13,392 bases of DNA from JBAVVD01 sp049697115 (GCA_049697115.1 JBAVVD010000096.1:1-13392), one strand, 5' to 3'. Shown: positions 1 through 6,523, numbered from the stretch's first letter. Notes: a model not told the origin generated them from the sequence alone. A program made the numbers and translations.

Positions 1-323
1 CCATTTGTAAGGATGACCCATTTGGTGCCACTTCTCATTGCATAATTTTCCGCTTGTTCAATATGCTTATCCACCAACCTTAATCCTGGTTGTTTTACTT
101 CTATTAAGAGCTCCACTTGTCCCCGAAGTTTAATAGCTATATCACAGTATTTTTCTTTTATCTGATATTCCTTGCTAATTTCTGTAAACACATCATAACC
201 TAAAACATCCTTTAGGAATTCGATGATATACATGATAACATCGGCTTCCTTTTTTTCTTTTTCTTGGGCCTCTTTAAAAATATTAGAGTAAAGTAACAAC
301 TTCTTTTTTAATTCTTTTTCCAT
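1..323 (-). CDS. HsdR N-terminal-like PD-(D/E)XK nuclease protein (3' end outside window)
   Basis: The reading frame is open from an ATG at 321-323 to the left edge, so only the first 107 residues are visible. A strong Shine-Dalgarno (GGAGGGG on the minus strand) ends a few bases before the ATG. The N-terminus is a lysine/glutamate-rich helix. It is followed by a pattern typical of the type I restriction enzyme R-subunit N-terminal (HSDR_N) nuclease fold: Asp61 in YCDIAI, then Glu75-Val-Lys77 in LLIEVKQPG, then a segment AENYAMRSGTKWVILTN that matches the usual helix and strand after the active site. By family knowledge this is a metal-dependent PD-(D/E)XK core. Whether it belongs to a full restriction subunit or to a small stand-alone HSDR_N protein cannot be seen. 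The gene is A/T-rich compared with everything right of the tRNA, which suggests transfer. Confidence 0.75.
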   Translation of the reverse strand, partial: MEKELKKKLLLYSNIFKEAQEKEKKEADVIMYIIEFLKDVLGYDVFTEISKEYQIKEKYCDIAIKLRGQVELLIEVKQPGLRLVDKHIEQAENYAMRSGTKWVILTN

Positions 324-373
324 CAGCCCCTCCTACTTTGAATTATTTTTTCTTAATAAGCCTCTTATTTAAT

Positions 374-493
374 CTATTTAAAACTCAAATTAATCTTTTC
401 CATACTGCAGATATTTCTTTCCTGTTCTTTGAGATCTAATATCATTAGAAGATCTTTAAGGCCATCCTTTTTTTCTTCTATATTTAATTCCCA
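374..493 (-). other. short open frame, possible gene remnant
   Basis: Between the tRNA and the nuclease gene, one minus-strand frame stays open for 39 codons between a TGA at 494-496 and a TAG at 374-376. The translation has a coding-like charged/hydrophobic pattern (for example KDLLMILDLKEQERN). No credible start codon or Shine-Dalgarno precedes it; the first ATG is internal. It may be the 3' remnant of a gene that was cut off near the tRNA, or chance in A/T-rich DNA. I see nothing else in 324-510. Confidence 0.15.
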
Positions 494-510
494 TCATTGA
501 TAAAAGAGAA

Positions 511-583
511 TGGCGAGGGACGGAATCGAACCGCCGACGCAGGGATTTTCAGTCCCTCGCTCTACCGACTGAGCTACCTCGCC
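511..583 (-). tRNA. tRNA-Phe (anticodon GAA)
   Basis: The 73-nt minus-strand sequence folds as a complete cloverleaf: a 7-bp acceptor stem (GGCGAGG with CCTCGCC), D arm GCTC/GAGC, anticodon stem AGGGA/TCCCT with loop CTGAAAA, a 5-nt variable loop, and T arm GGCGG-TTCGATT-CCGTC with one G-U pair. The anticodon GAA lies at 548-550 and reads phenylalanine codons. The discriminator base is A. The 3' CCA is not encoded, because TTC follows, so it must be added by nucleotidyltransferase. The gene has its own upstream promoter. A/T-rich, possibly foreign DNA follows its 3' end. Confidence 0.97.
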
Positions 584-595
584 TCAATTGTTGCT

Positions 596-617
596 TTTTG
601 AGGGCTGTTCCTCAAAA
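596..617 (-). other. hairpin in the tRNA-Phe leader
   Basis: TTTTGAGG (596-603) and CCTCAAAA (610-617) are perfect 8-bp inverted repeats separated by 6 nt. They lie between the predicted tRNA-Phe transcription start (about 621) and the mature 5' end (583). In the transcript this would be a stem-loop 12 nt ahead of the tRNA, possibly a processing or stability element. That role is inferred. Confidence 0.4.
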
Positions 618-627
618 TCGGTTAATA

Positions 628-656
628 AGTATATTTATCCATTCCGCCAATGTCAA
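628..656 (-). promoter_or_regulatory. sigma70-type promoter of tRNA-Phe
   Basis: On the minus strand a perfect TTGACA (-35, 651-656) is separated by exactly 17 bp from TATACT (-10, 628-633). The expected start is near 621, which gives a leader of about 38 nt before the tRNA. This is close to consensus, as usual for stable-RNA genes. Confidence 0.75.
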
Positions 657-689
657 ATATTTTGGCCGTTATGTGAGCCTCTTCAATAC

Positions 690-695
690 TATAAT
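690..695 (+). promoter_or_regulatory. possible -10 box for the plus-strand unit
   Basis: A perfect TATAAT is followed about 20 nt later by a Shine-Dalgarno (AGGGGA, 716-721). No good -35 box lies at 16-18 bp; the best is a poor match around 667-672. If real, it would drive the small ORF at 727 and the glycosyltransferase, divergently from the tRNA-Phe promoter. Confidence 0.35.
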
Positions 696-726
696 AAATA
701 TAAGGTCATTCAGCCAGGGGAATGCG

Positions 727-867
727 GTGAAGAAGGCTTTTTTCTATTCTTCATTTCCAGGTGCATTTCTGATAGAATACGGCCGAAATTTTGCACAGGC
801 GAGGGATTCAGCCAAGAACAAAATCAGATACTCTGAAGGGCTTAAATCAGGGATAAAAAAACAATGA
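727..867 (+). CDS. possible 46-aa small protein upstream of and overlapping the glycosyltransferase
   Basis: A GTG at 727 follows AGGGGA (716-721) with a 5-nt spacer. It opens a 46-codon frame whose TGA (865-867) overlaps the glycosyltransferase ATG (864) as ATGA, the classic translational-coupling overlap. The predicted peptide begins with KKAFFYSSFPGAF and ends in a basic, lysine-rich tail (SGIKKQ). I recognise no family. In favour are the ribosome site, the coupling overlap, and the weak ribosome site of the glycosyltransferase itself. Against are the short length and lack of any known domain. It could be a leader peptide or chance. Confidence 0.3.
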   Translation: MKKAFFYSSFPGAFLIEYGRNFAQARDSAKNKIRYSEGLKSGIKKQ

Positions 868-1859
868 AAATAGCGGCCCTCCTTCCTCATGTGGAAGTCT
901 TCGGCGGAGTCCGGCGCTATATTGAAGTCGGCAATGAGCTGGTCAAACGCGGACACTCTTTTGTCCTCTTTCATCCTCAGGGAGACAGGCCGGTGTGGCT
1001 GGATTTTTACGGCCACGTCCGGCCTTTTTCTGCCCTGGAAGAAAACGATTTTGATGTGGGCCTCTGCAGCGAGTATTCCCTCTTGCCTTTCTTTGAGAAG
1101 CTGAGAGCCAGAAACAAATTTTTCTATTTCATCCTCAAAGGCCACAAGAAAGAGAAGGAAGTCGTCAGAAAGAATTATTTCTTCCTCGGGAATTCCGAGG
1201 GAATCTGCCGCCGGCTGGAGCGAAAATACAGAGTCATGTGTTTGCGCGCGCCGGGCGGAATTAATCCGGACGTCTTCCACCCCCTTGAAAAAGAGGCCGG
1301 GGAGACCGAAAAAGAGGGCTTTCATATCCTCTGCTACGGCCGCGTCTATAGAAAAAGGAAAGGCGTTCGTCGGGTCATTCAAGCGGTGGACCGCCTGGCC
1401 GGAGAGTTCCCTCAGCTCAGGCTGATTTTCTTTGACACCCTCGTCGGTGAAGACAGGAAGGACCCCCGGCCGATGATAAAAACCCGGGTGCCCCATGAGT
1501 TTCATCTTAACCTTCCCCAGAGCCGGATGGCCTGGCTCTACTCCAGGGCCGATCTCTTTATCAGCGCTGAGAGGCGGGCCGGCTGGTCGAACACCACAGC
1601 CGAGGCCATGGCCTGCCGGATACCTGTTGTCTGCACGAACAGCGGAACCAGGGATTTTGCCTTTCACAATCGGACAGCCCTTGTCGTCCCGGTTCCTCTT
1701 CCTTGTCTCCTCAGGCGGCAGATCAAAAGACTGATCCGTGATGAAGAGCTCCGCAGGCGTCTGGCAGAGGCGGGCTTCAGGAAAATCCAGGAATTTTCCT
1801 GGACCGCCCTGGCATCCCGCCTGGAGAAGATATTCCAGTCTGTCCAAAAATTGAAATAG
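864..1859 (+). CDS. GT4-family glycosyltransferase
   Basis: This 331-aa protein is a GT-B fold retaining glycosyltransferase of the GT4 (group 1) family, which transfers a sugar from an activated nucleotide donor. The acceptor is unknown but is probably envelope glycan or lipopolysaccharide, since an MsbA-like exporter lies downstream. The N-terminal Rossmann half starts MKIAALLPHVEVFGGVRRY, the usual glycine-rich acceptor-side loop. The second half begins near residue 152 (HILCYGRVYRKRKG). The donor-site signature is at 234-256: SAERRAGWSNTTAEAMACR, then PVV. Glu247 of the EAMA helix is present, but the residue expected as first Glu of the EX7E motif is Ala239, with Glu236 three residues earlier. 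No signal peptide is seen, so it is probably cytosolic or membrane-associated. The start is the first ATG in frame after a stop at 843-845. Its ribosome site is weak, and the ORF before it may couple translation. Confidence 0.85.
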   Translation: MKIAALLPHVEVFGGVRRYIEVGNELVKRGHSFVLFHPQGDRPVWLDFYGHVRPFSALEENDFDVGLCSEYSLLPFFEKLRARNKFFYFILKGHKKEKEVVRKNYFFLGNSEGICRRLERKYRVMCLRAPGGINPDVFHPLEKEAGETEKEGFHILCYGRVYRKRKGVRRVIQAVDRLAGEFPQLRLIFFDTLVGEDRKDPRPMIKTRVPHEFHLNLPQSRMAWLYSRADLFISAERRAGWSNTTAEAMACRIPVVCTNSGTRDFAFHNRTALVVPVPLPCLLRRQIKRLIRDEELRRRLAEAGFRKIQEFSWTALASRLEKIFQSVQKLK

Positions 1860-1886
1860 GATATCCATTATGATATTCTTTCCCCT

Positions 1887-1892
1887 GGAGGA
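1887..1892 (+). promoter_or_regulatory. ribosome binding site of the DUF465-like gene
   Basis: GGAGGA lies 8 nt before the ATG at 1901 and fixes that start over the overlapping in-frame and out-of-frame alternatives. It is one of the strongest ribosome sites in the unit. Confidence 0.7.
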
Positions 1893-1900
1893 AAGTGTGA

Positions 1901-2122
1901 ATGGATGAGAATGAATTAAAAGAGCGCATGATCAGGGATAATGCGGAATTCCGAAAGCTCTATGAAGAGCATCAACGGCATGAGCAGAGGCTGGACGAGC
2001 TCAAGGGAAAAAGCTTCCTGACGGAAGAAGAAAAACTTGAAGAAAAAGAGCTCAAGAAAATAAAGCTGACACTCAAAGACCAGATGTACAAGCTGATGAG
2101 AGACTTTCAGAAGTCTCTCTGA
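1901..2122 (+). CDS. DUF465 / YdcH-like small coiled-coil protein
   Basis: This 73-aa, very charged, helical protein resembles the DUF465 (YdcH) family in length and layout. A first helix (NAEFRKLYEEHQRHEQRLDE) is joined to a second (LTEEEKLEEKELKKIKL) by a short loop containing KGKSFL. The second helix runs on to KDQMYKLMRDFQKSL. It has no signal peptide and no cysteine, and is predicted to be an antiparallel coiled-coil hairpin, probably cytosolic. The biochemical role of this family is not known. It sits 41 nt after the glycosyltransferase and 17 nt before the ASADH-like gene, so cotranscription is likely. Confidence 0.8.
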   Translation: MDENELKERMIRDNAEFRKLYEEHQRHEQRLDELKGKSFLTEEEKLEEKELKKIKLTLKDQMYKLMRDFQKSL

Positions 2123-2139
2123 AATTTTTCTATTTTTCC

Positions 2140-3168
2140 ATGAAAGCCGAAAAAAAATTCAAACTGGCTCTGGTGGGATCGGATTCTATGCGCGGCCGAG
2201 AAATTAAGAATCTTCTCAACCTGAAGAAGTTTCCTGCGGCCAGCATGGAATTTTTCGACAGAGACATCGAAGAGGAATACAGCAAACTGACTCAGTTCCG
2301 TGACGAACCCAAGGTCATTCATGCCCTGAAAGAAGATGCCCTCCAGGATCTGGACCTTGTCTTCCTGGCGGCCGACAAAAAAACAAACCGGGAGGTCGGC
2401 GGGCTGGCCGAAAAGCTCAATTTTCAGGCGATTGATTTGAGCGAGACATTCGACGCAGAGGAGGATATTCCGACTCTTGTGGCCGGAATAAATGATGGGA
2501 TTCTCATGCAGAGAAGATATCCCGTTATGGCCAATCCCCACCCTGTGGCCATCATTCTTTCCCATTTTTTCCACCTGCTCATTCCTTCCTTCGGCCTGGC
2601 CAAAGCCATCAGTTTTGTCCTCCAGCCGGCCTCGGCTTACGATAATCCCGGCATTCAGGAGCTGGCCAGCCAGAGCGTGGCCCTGCTCAACAGCGCATCC
2701 TTTTCCAAGAAAGTCTTCAAGGAGCAGGTGGCTTTCAATATCCTCTCCCACACAGAGACACCGGATAAAAACGGCTTTGGCTCAAGCGAGAAACGGATTG
2801 TTCATGAAATCCGAAAGGTTCTCGACCGCCCTGACCTTCCGCTCTCCCTCTCTATTATCCAGGCCCCTGTCTTTCATACCTATTCCTTGATGATCTATCT
2901 GGAGCTGGTCCGAGAGGCCGAGATTGAAGACCTGGAGAATCTTTATAAAAAGAGCCAATTTTTCCGCGTCGCACCCTTCCGTGAATCTTGCTCGGCTTCG
3001 GCCGTTTCCGTATCCGGTAAGGATGAGATATTTATCGGGCCGATCAAGAAGGAAGAAGCGTTTCCCTGCGGTTTCTGGGTCTGGCTTGTTGCCGACAATC
3101 TGACCAGGGGTTCGGCTTTAAACACCTTTGAAATTGCCCGGAAGCTTCTCCTGGGACACACGCCTTGA
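2140..3168 (+). CDS. aspartate-semialdehyde dehydrogenase-like protein lacking catalytic residues (USG-1 type)
   Basis: This 342-aa protein has the overall layout of aspartate-semialdehyde dehydrogenase (ASADH): an N-terminal Rossmann domain, a central catalytic/dimerisation domain (about 130-300) and a C-terminal closing helix (NLTRGSALNTFEIARKL, 320-336). The active-site signatures are lost. The NPNCST loop reads NPHPVA, so catalytic Cys is Pro135. The substrate Arg and catalytic His of the RVPVxxGHS-type motif appear as Gln241 and Tyr248 in QAPVFHTYS. The GxTGxVG nucleotide loop reads GSDSMRG (13-19). It cannot be a working ASADH by the known mechanism; the E. coli USG-1 protein is the nearest concept, of unclear function. 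The start has no Shine-Dalgarno, only a U-rich stretch. No other in-frame start keeps the first beta strand. Confidence 0.8.
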   Translation: MKAEKKFKLALVGSDSMRGREIKNLLNLKKFPAASMEFFDRDIEEEYSKLTQFRDEPKVIHALKEDALQDLDLVFLAADKKTNREVGGLAEKLNFQAIDLSETFDAEEDIPTLVAGINDGILMQRRYPVMANPHPVAIILSHFFHLLIPSFGLAKAISFVLQPASAYDNPGIQELASQSVALLNSASFSKKVFKEQVAFNILSHTETPDKNGFGSSEKRIVHEIRKVLDRPDLPLSLSIIQAPVFHTYSLMIYLELVREAEIEDLENLYKKSQFFRVAPFRESCSASAVSVSGKDEIFIGPIKKEEAFPCGFWVWLVADNLTRGSALNTFEIARKLLLGHTP

Positions 3169-3187
3169 GGAAAGTCAGGAACAAGAT

Positions 3188-4981
3188 ATGCTTCGTCTTT
3201 TTAAACTGACATTGAGAGAGAGGAAATGGCTGGTTCTGGCCCTTCTCTCCACGGTCTTTGTGGCCCTTTTCACTTATCTTTTTGTCAACATCGTCCAGCC
3301 TGTCATGGATGAGATGTTTCAGCTCGCCCCTCAGAAAATTCCGGAAAAGATGCGGGTCATGGACCTCGTTTTTAAATATCTCCATGTGTCGAAAGACGAG
3401 CTGCACCGAGTTCTTCCCTTTCTCGTCGTGATCGTCATTTTCGGCAAAGGGATCTTCACTTTCTTTTCCACATTTTTCATGAAAATCATTGGAAATAAAA
3501 GCGTCAAGCGGTTGAGGGATGAGCTTTACAGCAACATGCTCTACCAATCTACGAATTTCTTTGACCACACGATGACCGGAGATTTAATGTCCCGCCTGAC
3601 CAATGACGTGGATAAAATTCAGCAGGCCGTATCAGGCTCCATGGGCGACTTGATCGAAGAGATTTTCATCCTCTGTGCCCTTGTGGTGAGCGTCTTTATC
3701 ATCGACTGGCACCTGGCCCTTGTTTCTTTTGTCATCGCCCCCCTGGCCGTTATCCCCCTGGCTGCTTTCAGCCGCCAGTTGAAGAGAAAGGGACTTATGA
3801 GCCAGGTCAAGATGGCCCAGATCTACAATCTCATCTTTGAGACGATCACGGGAAACAAGATTGTCAAGGCCTTCACCATGGAGCAATTTGAGCTCAAGAA
3901 GTTCTTTCAGGCGACCTGGAGTTATTTCCGCATCAACATTAAGCTCGCCTGGATTGCAAGCCTTTCATCCCCGTTCATGGAATTCATGGGAGGCGTGGCC
4001 AGCGCTTTTATTCTTTTTGTCGGTTCTTCACGGATTTCTCAGGGACATATCAGCCCGGGAGATTTCGGCTCTTTCGTCATAGCCATTTTCATGATGTACA
4101 CTCCCATCAAGAGGCTCAGCCGGGCCAACATTGTCATCCAGCAGGCCATCGGCTGCCATGAGAGAATCCAGGAGGTGATGAAAAGCGCTCCCCAGATACG
4201 GGACCATCCCCAGGCTTATCCCATGCCTTCTGTCAAAGGAAAAATTAAGTTCGATGACGTCTGCTTTTCCTATAATGAGACCCGGCCGGTCCTTTTTGAT
4301 ATCAATTTTGAGGTCATGCCCAATGAGATGATCGCCATCGTCGGGCTGAGCGGAGCTGGAAAGACGACCATCATCAACCTTCTGGCCCGTTTTTATGACC
4401 CGACTTCGGGAAGAATCAGCATAGACGGGATTGACATCCGGGAAGTGACCCTGGCCTCTCTCCGCGCCCAGATCGGACTGGTGACCCAGGACATCATTCT
4501 TTTTAATGATACCGTGCGCAACAATATTGCCTACGGCCTGGACAAAGTTCCTTTCGGGAAAGTGATTGCCGCAGCCAAGGCTTCTGAATGTCACGGCTTC
4601 ATTCAAGAGCTTCCCCAGGGATATGACACCTTCATCGGAGAAAAAGGCGGACTTCTTTCAAGCGGACAGAGGCAGAGGCTTGCGATCGCCAGGGCCCTGC
4701 TCAAGGATCCGCCCATCCTGATTCTGGATGAAGCCACGTCGTCATTGGATTCTGAATCCGAACGATTGATCCAGACGGCTCTCTCCCACATCATGAAAGG
4801 CCGGACAACGTTTGTCATCGCTCACCGCCTGTCGACGATCAGGAATGCGGATGAGATCCTGGTCATCGATAAAGGGATGGTCGTCGAAACCGGCACGCAT
4901 GACAAATTGATCCGGAAGGACGGCATTTATAGAAAACTTCATGACCTTCAGTTTCCGGAAGTCAAGGAGGTTAACGACTGA
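3188..4981 (+). CDS. msbA: MsbA-like ABC exporter (fused permease and ATPase)
   Basis: This 597-aa protein is a type IV (exporter-fold) ABC half-transporter that dimerises in the inner membrane. The N-terminal domain (about 1-310) carries six hydrophobic segments, the first around residues 15-40. The ATPase domain has Walker A GLSGAGKTT (386-394, Lys392), a Q-loop in LVTQDIILF, signature LSSGQ (490-494), Walker B ILILDEA with Asp514 and Glu515, and the H-loop His546 in IAHRLST. All catalytic residues are intact. Length and sequence fit the MsbA group, which flips lipid A-core or similar lipids; other multidrug or lipid exporters of this family are possible. The frame is open from an ATG at 3128, but that start lies inside the previous gene. 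ATG 3188 has AGGA (3177-3180) 7 nt upstream and begins MLRLFKL, so it is preferred. Its TGA overlaps the yicC ATG by one base. Confidence 0.88.
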   Translation: MLRLFKLTLRERKWLVLALLSTVFVALFTYLFVNIVQPVMDEMFQLAPQKIPEKMRVMDLVFKYLHVSKDELHRVLPFLVVIVIFGKGIFTFFSTFFMKIIGNKSVKRLRDELYSNMLYQSTNFFDHTMTGDLMSRLTNDVDKIQQAVSGSMGDLIEEIFILCALVVSVFIIDWHLALVSFVIAPLAVIPLAAFSRQLKRKGLMSQVKMAQIYNLIFETITGNKIVKAFTMEQFELKKFFQATWSYFRINIKLAWIASLSSPFMEFMGGVASAFILFVGSSRISQGHISPGDFGSFVIAIFMMYTPIKRLSRANIVIQQAIGCHERIQEVMKSAPQIRDHPQAYPMPSVKGKIKFDDVCFSYNETRPVLFDINFEVMPNEMIAIVGLSGAGKTTIINLLARFYDPTSGRISIDGIDIREVTLASLRAQIGLVTQDIILFNDTVRNNIAYGLDKVPFGKVIAAAKASECHGFIQELPQGYDTFIGEKGGLLSSGQRQRLAIARALLKDPPILILDEATSSLDSESERLIQTALSHIMKGRTTFVIAHRLSTIRNADEILVIDKGMVVETGTHDKLIRKDGIYRKLHDLQFPEVKEVND

Positions 4982-5856
4982 TGCAGAGCATGACGGGATT
5001 TGCCGAGAGGAGCTTTAGCTCGCGGACTATTCAGGCAAAGATGAGCCTCAAGAGCCTTAACCATAGATTTTTCGATTGGAGTTACAAGGGCATTGCCATT
5101 GGGGAAATCGAAAACAGGCTCAGAGCCCTCTGTCAGAAGAGGCTTCGCCGCGGGCGAGTGGATTTTTCCCTGGAGCTGAGCTTTCCGGACTCTTCGAGCT
5201 GGGAAGTTCTTATCAATGAAGGAATGCTCGAACGGGTGCTGAGTTCGCTGGCCCGAATTTCATCCCGGCTGGGCAAAGAATTCTCCTTTTCGGCGGAACA
5301 TATCTTCCGGCTCCCCCAGGCCGTGGAGATTAAAAGAAAAAATTTCACCCGGCAGGAGGTGACCTTTCTGGAACGGAGTTTTCTCAAGACTCTGGAAGAG
5401 GTCGTAAAAGCGCGAAGGGAAGAGGGGAATAAAACCGGCCTCCAGATCAAACGGCACATTCATAATATTCAGCGGGCCGTGAGCCGGATCGAAAAACGGA
5501 CCGGGAAGCAGCCGGCACTTCTGCGGCAGAAGCTGAGGCAAAGAATGAAAGAATTGGAGCCGCGGACTTCTCTGTCCAAGGAAAAGCTGGCCGAGGAAGC
5601 GGCTTATCTCATTCAGAAGTATGATTTTTCAGAAGAACTCACACGGCTTAAGAGCCATCTCAGCGCTTTCCTCAAGATGCTCGCTGCGAAAAAAGAAGTG
5701 CCGGTGGGGAAGGCATTTGATTTCGTGACCCAGGAACTCTTCCGGGAAGTCAATACCATGAATGCCAAAACTCAGGATTTTCAAATCACCAAAGAAGGGC
5801 TAATGATCAAGACGGAAATTGAAAGCATCCGGCAGCATGTCCAAAATTTGGAGTGA
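4981..5856 (+). CDS. yicC: YicC-family endoribonuclease
   Basis: This 291-aa protein matches the YicC/YloC family throughout. It starts with the hallmark SMTGF (residues 3-7) and continues with VKSLNHRF-like SLKSLNHRFFD (22-32) and RRGRVD (56-61). The second half has FSEELTRLKSHL (216-227), the QELFREVNTMNAK block (251-263) and the C-terminal KTEIESIRQHVQNLE. Family members are soluble metal-dependent endoribonucleases involved in RNA turnover and stationary-phase fitness; the exact targets here are unknown. AAGGAGG (4964-4970) lies 10 nt before the ATG, and the start overlaps the exporter stop as TGATG, so translation is coupled. Adjacency to gmk is widely conserved in bacteria and supports both calls. 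Confidence 0.93.
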   Translation: MQSMTGFAERSFSSRTIQAKMSLKSLNHRFFDWSYKGIAIGEIENRLRALCQKRLRRGRVDFSLELSFPDSSSWEVLINEGMLERVLSSLARISSRLGKEFSFSAEHIFRLPQAVEIKRKNFTRQEVTFLERSFLKTLEEVVKARREEGNKTGLQIKRHIHNIQRAVSRIEKRTGKQPALLRQKLRQRMKELEPRTSLSKEKLAEEAAYLIQKYDFSEELTRLKSHLSAFLKMLAAKKEVPVGKAFDFVTQELFREVNTMNAKTQDFQITKEGLMIKTEIESIRQHVQNLE

Positions 5857-5859
5857 GAG

Positions 5860-5865
5860 GGAGGA
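5860..5865 (+). promoter_or_regulatory. ribosome binding site deciding the gmk start
   Basis: GGAGGA sits just after the yicC stop and 4-5 nt before TTG 5870. It points to the TTG as the gmk start rather than the upstream in-frame ATGs at 5819 and 5837, which lie inside yicC. Confidence 0.65.
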
Positions 5866-5869
5866 ACGC

Positions 5870-6472
5870 TTGATTTTTGTTGTCACCGGGCCATCGGGAT
5901 GCGGGAAATCCACCCTTGTCCGCCGCGTCCTTCAGGACCTCGAGGGTATCCGGTTTTCCGTTTCCCACACAACTCGTCCCAAGAGAGATTCGGAAATCGA
6001 GGGGAAGGATTATTATTTTGTGTCCGAGGTAAAATTCAAGCGCATGGCGGCCGGAAAAAAATTTGTGGAATGGGCTGTGGTTCACGGGAATCTGTATGGC
6101 ACATCCCGGAAAGAAATCGAAGAGAAGGGGAAGAAGAGAGACGTCCTCCTCGATATTGATGTCCAGGGGGCCCAACAGATCCAGGCCAGGTTCAAGAAAG
6201 GCGTATTTATATTCATGCTCCCGCCCCGTTATGCCGTATTGAAAAAGAGACTTCAGGGGAGGGGAGAGGACAGGCCCGAGGTTGTCCGGCAGAGGCTCAA
6301 AATGGCCAGAAAGGAGATCCGCTGCTATTCCTGCTTCGATTTTATTGTGGTCAATGACCGCCTGGAACAGGCGGTCCGGGAGCTGGAATCCATTATTCTC
6401 AGCGCACGGTGCCGTCGGGATGTGCGGAGAGCCGAAATTAGATCCATCCTCAAGAGTTTTAAATCCAAATAA
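5870..6472 (+). CDS. gmk: guanylate kinase
   Basis: Guanylate kinase phosphorylates GMP to GDP with ATP in the cytosol, linking purine salvage to GTP and (p)ppGpp pools. From the TTG start the protein is 200 aa, the usual family length, and begins directly with the first strand and P-loop: IFVVTGPSGCGKST (2-15, Lys13). The GMP-binding region follows with SHTTRPKR (32-39), GKDYYFV (45-51) and EWAVVHGNLYGTS. The lid and ATP-side segment is LPPRYAVLKKRLQGRGEDRPE, and the C-terminal part contains FDFIVVNDRLEQA. Longer versions starting at 5819 or 5837 would overlap yicC and lack a good ribosome site. All expected motifs are present, so the enzyme looks functional. Confidence 0.93.
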   Translation: MIFVVTGPSGCGKSTLVRRVLQDLEGIRFSVSHTTRPKRDSEIEGKDYYFVSEVKFKRMAAGKKFVEWAVVHGNLYGTSRKEIEEKGKKRDVLLDIDVQGAQQIQARFKKGVFIFMLPPRYAVLKKRLQGRGEDRPEVVRQRLKMARKEIRCYSCFDFIVVNDRLEQAVRELESIILSARCRRDVRRAEIRSILKSFKSK

Positions 6473-6478
6473 AGAGAG

Positions 6479-6500
6479 GGGGCGCTTCTGGAATCGCCCC
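6479..6500 (+). other. hairpin between gmk and coaBC
   Basis: GGGGCG (6479-6484) and CGCCCC (6495-6500) form a 6-bp G/C stem with a 10-nt loop. No T-run follows, so it is not a standard intrinsic terminator. It may be an RNA processing or stability element in the 45-51-nt gap. Confidence 0.3.
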
Positions 6501-6523
6501 GTGAAGATTTAAGGTGAGTGAAG

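Noticed and set aside
744..1868. 374-codon minus-strand open frame covering the whole glycosyltransferase gene
   Set aside because: It mirrors a clear GT4 gene on the other strand, its translation shows no recognisable family, and long antisense frames are common in such codon usage. No ribosome site was evident.
3128..3187. Upstream ATG extending the ABC exporter by 20 residues
   Set aside because: It lies inside the preceding gene, lacks a ribosome site, and adds a polar tail not expected before the first membrane helix; ATG 3188 has a well-spaced AGGA.
5819..5869. Upstream ATG starts for gmk at 5819 and 5837
   Set aside because: Both overlap the conserved end of yicC and lack ribosome sites; TTG 5870 follows GGAGGA and gives the usual family N-terminus.
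6479..6500. Intrinsic terminator between gmk and coaBC
   Set aside because: The stem has no following T-run and the genes run on in the same direction with close spacing.
6518..6523. GTG start for coaBC
   Set aside because: The AAGGTGA ribosome site would touch this GTG; spacing fits ATG 6524 instead.
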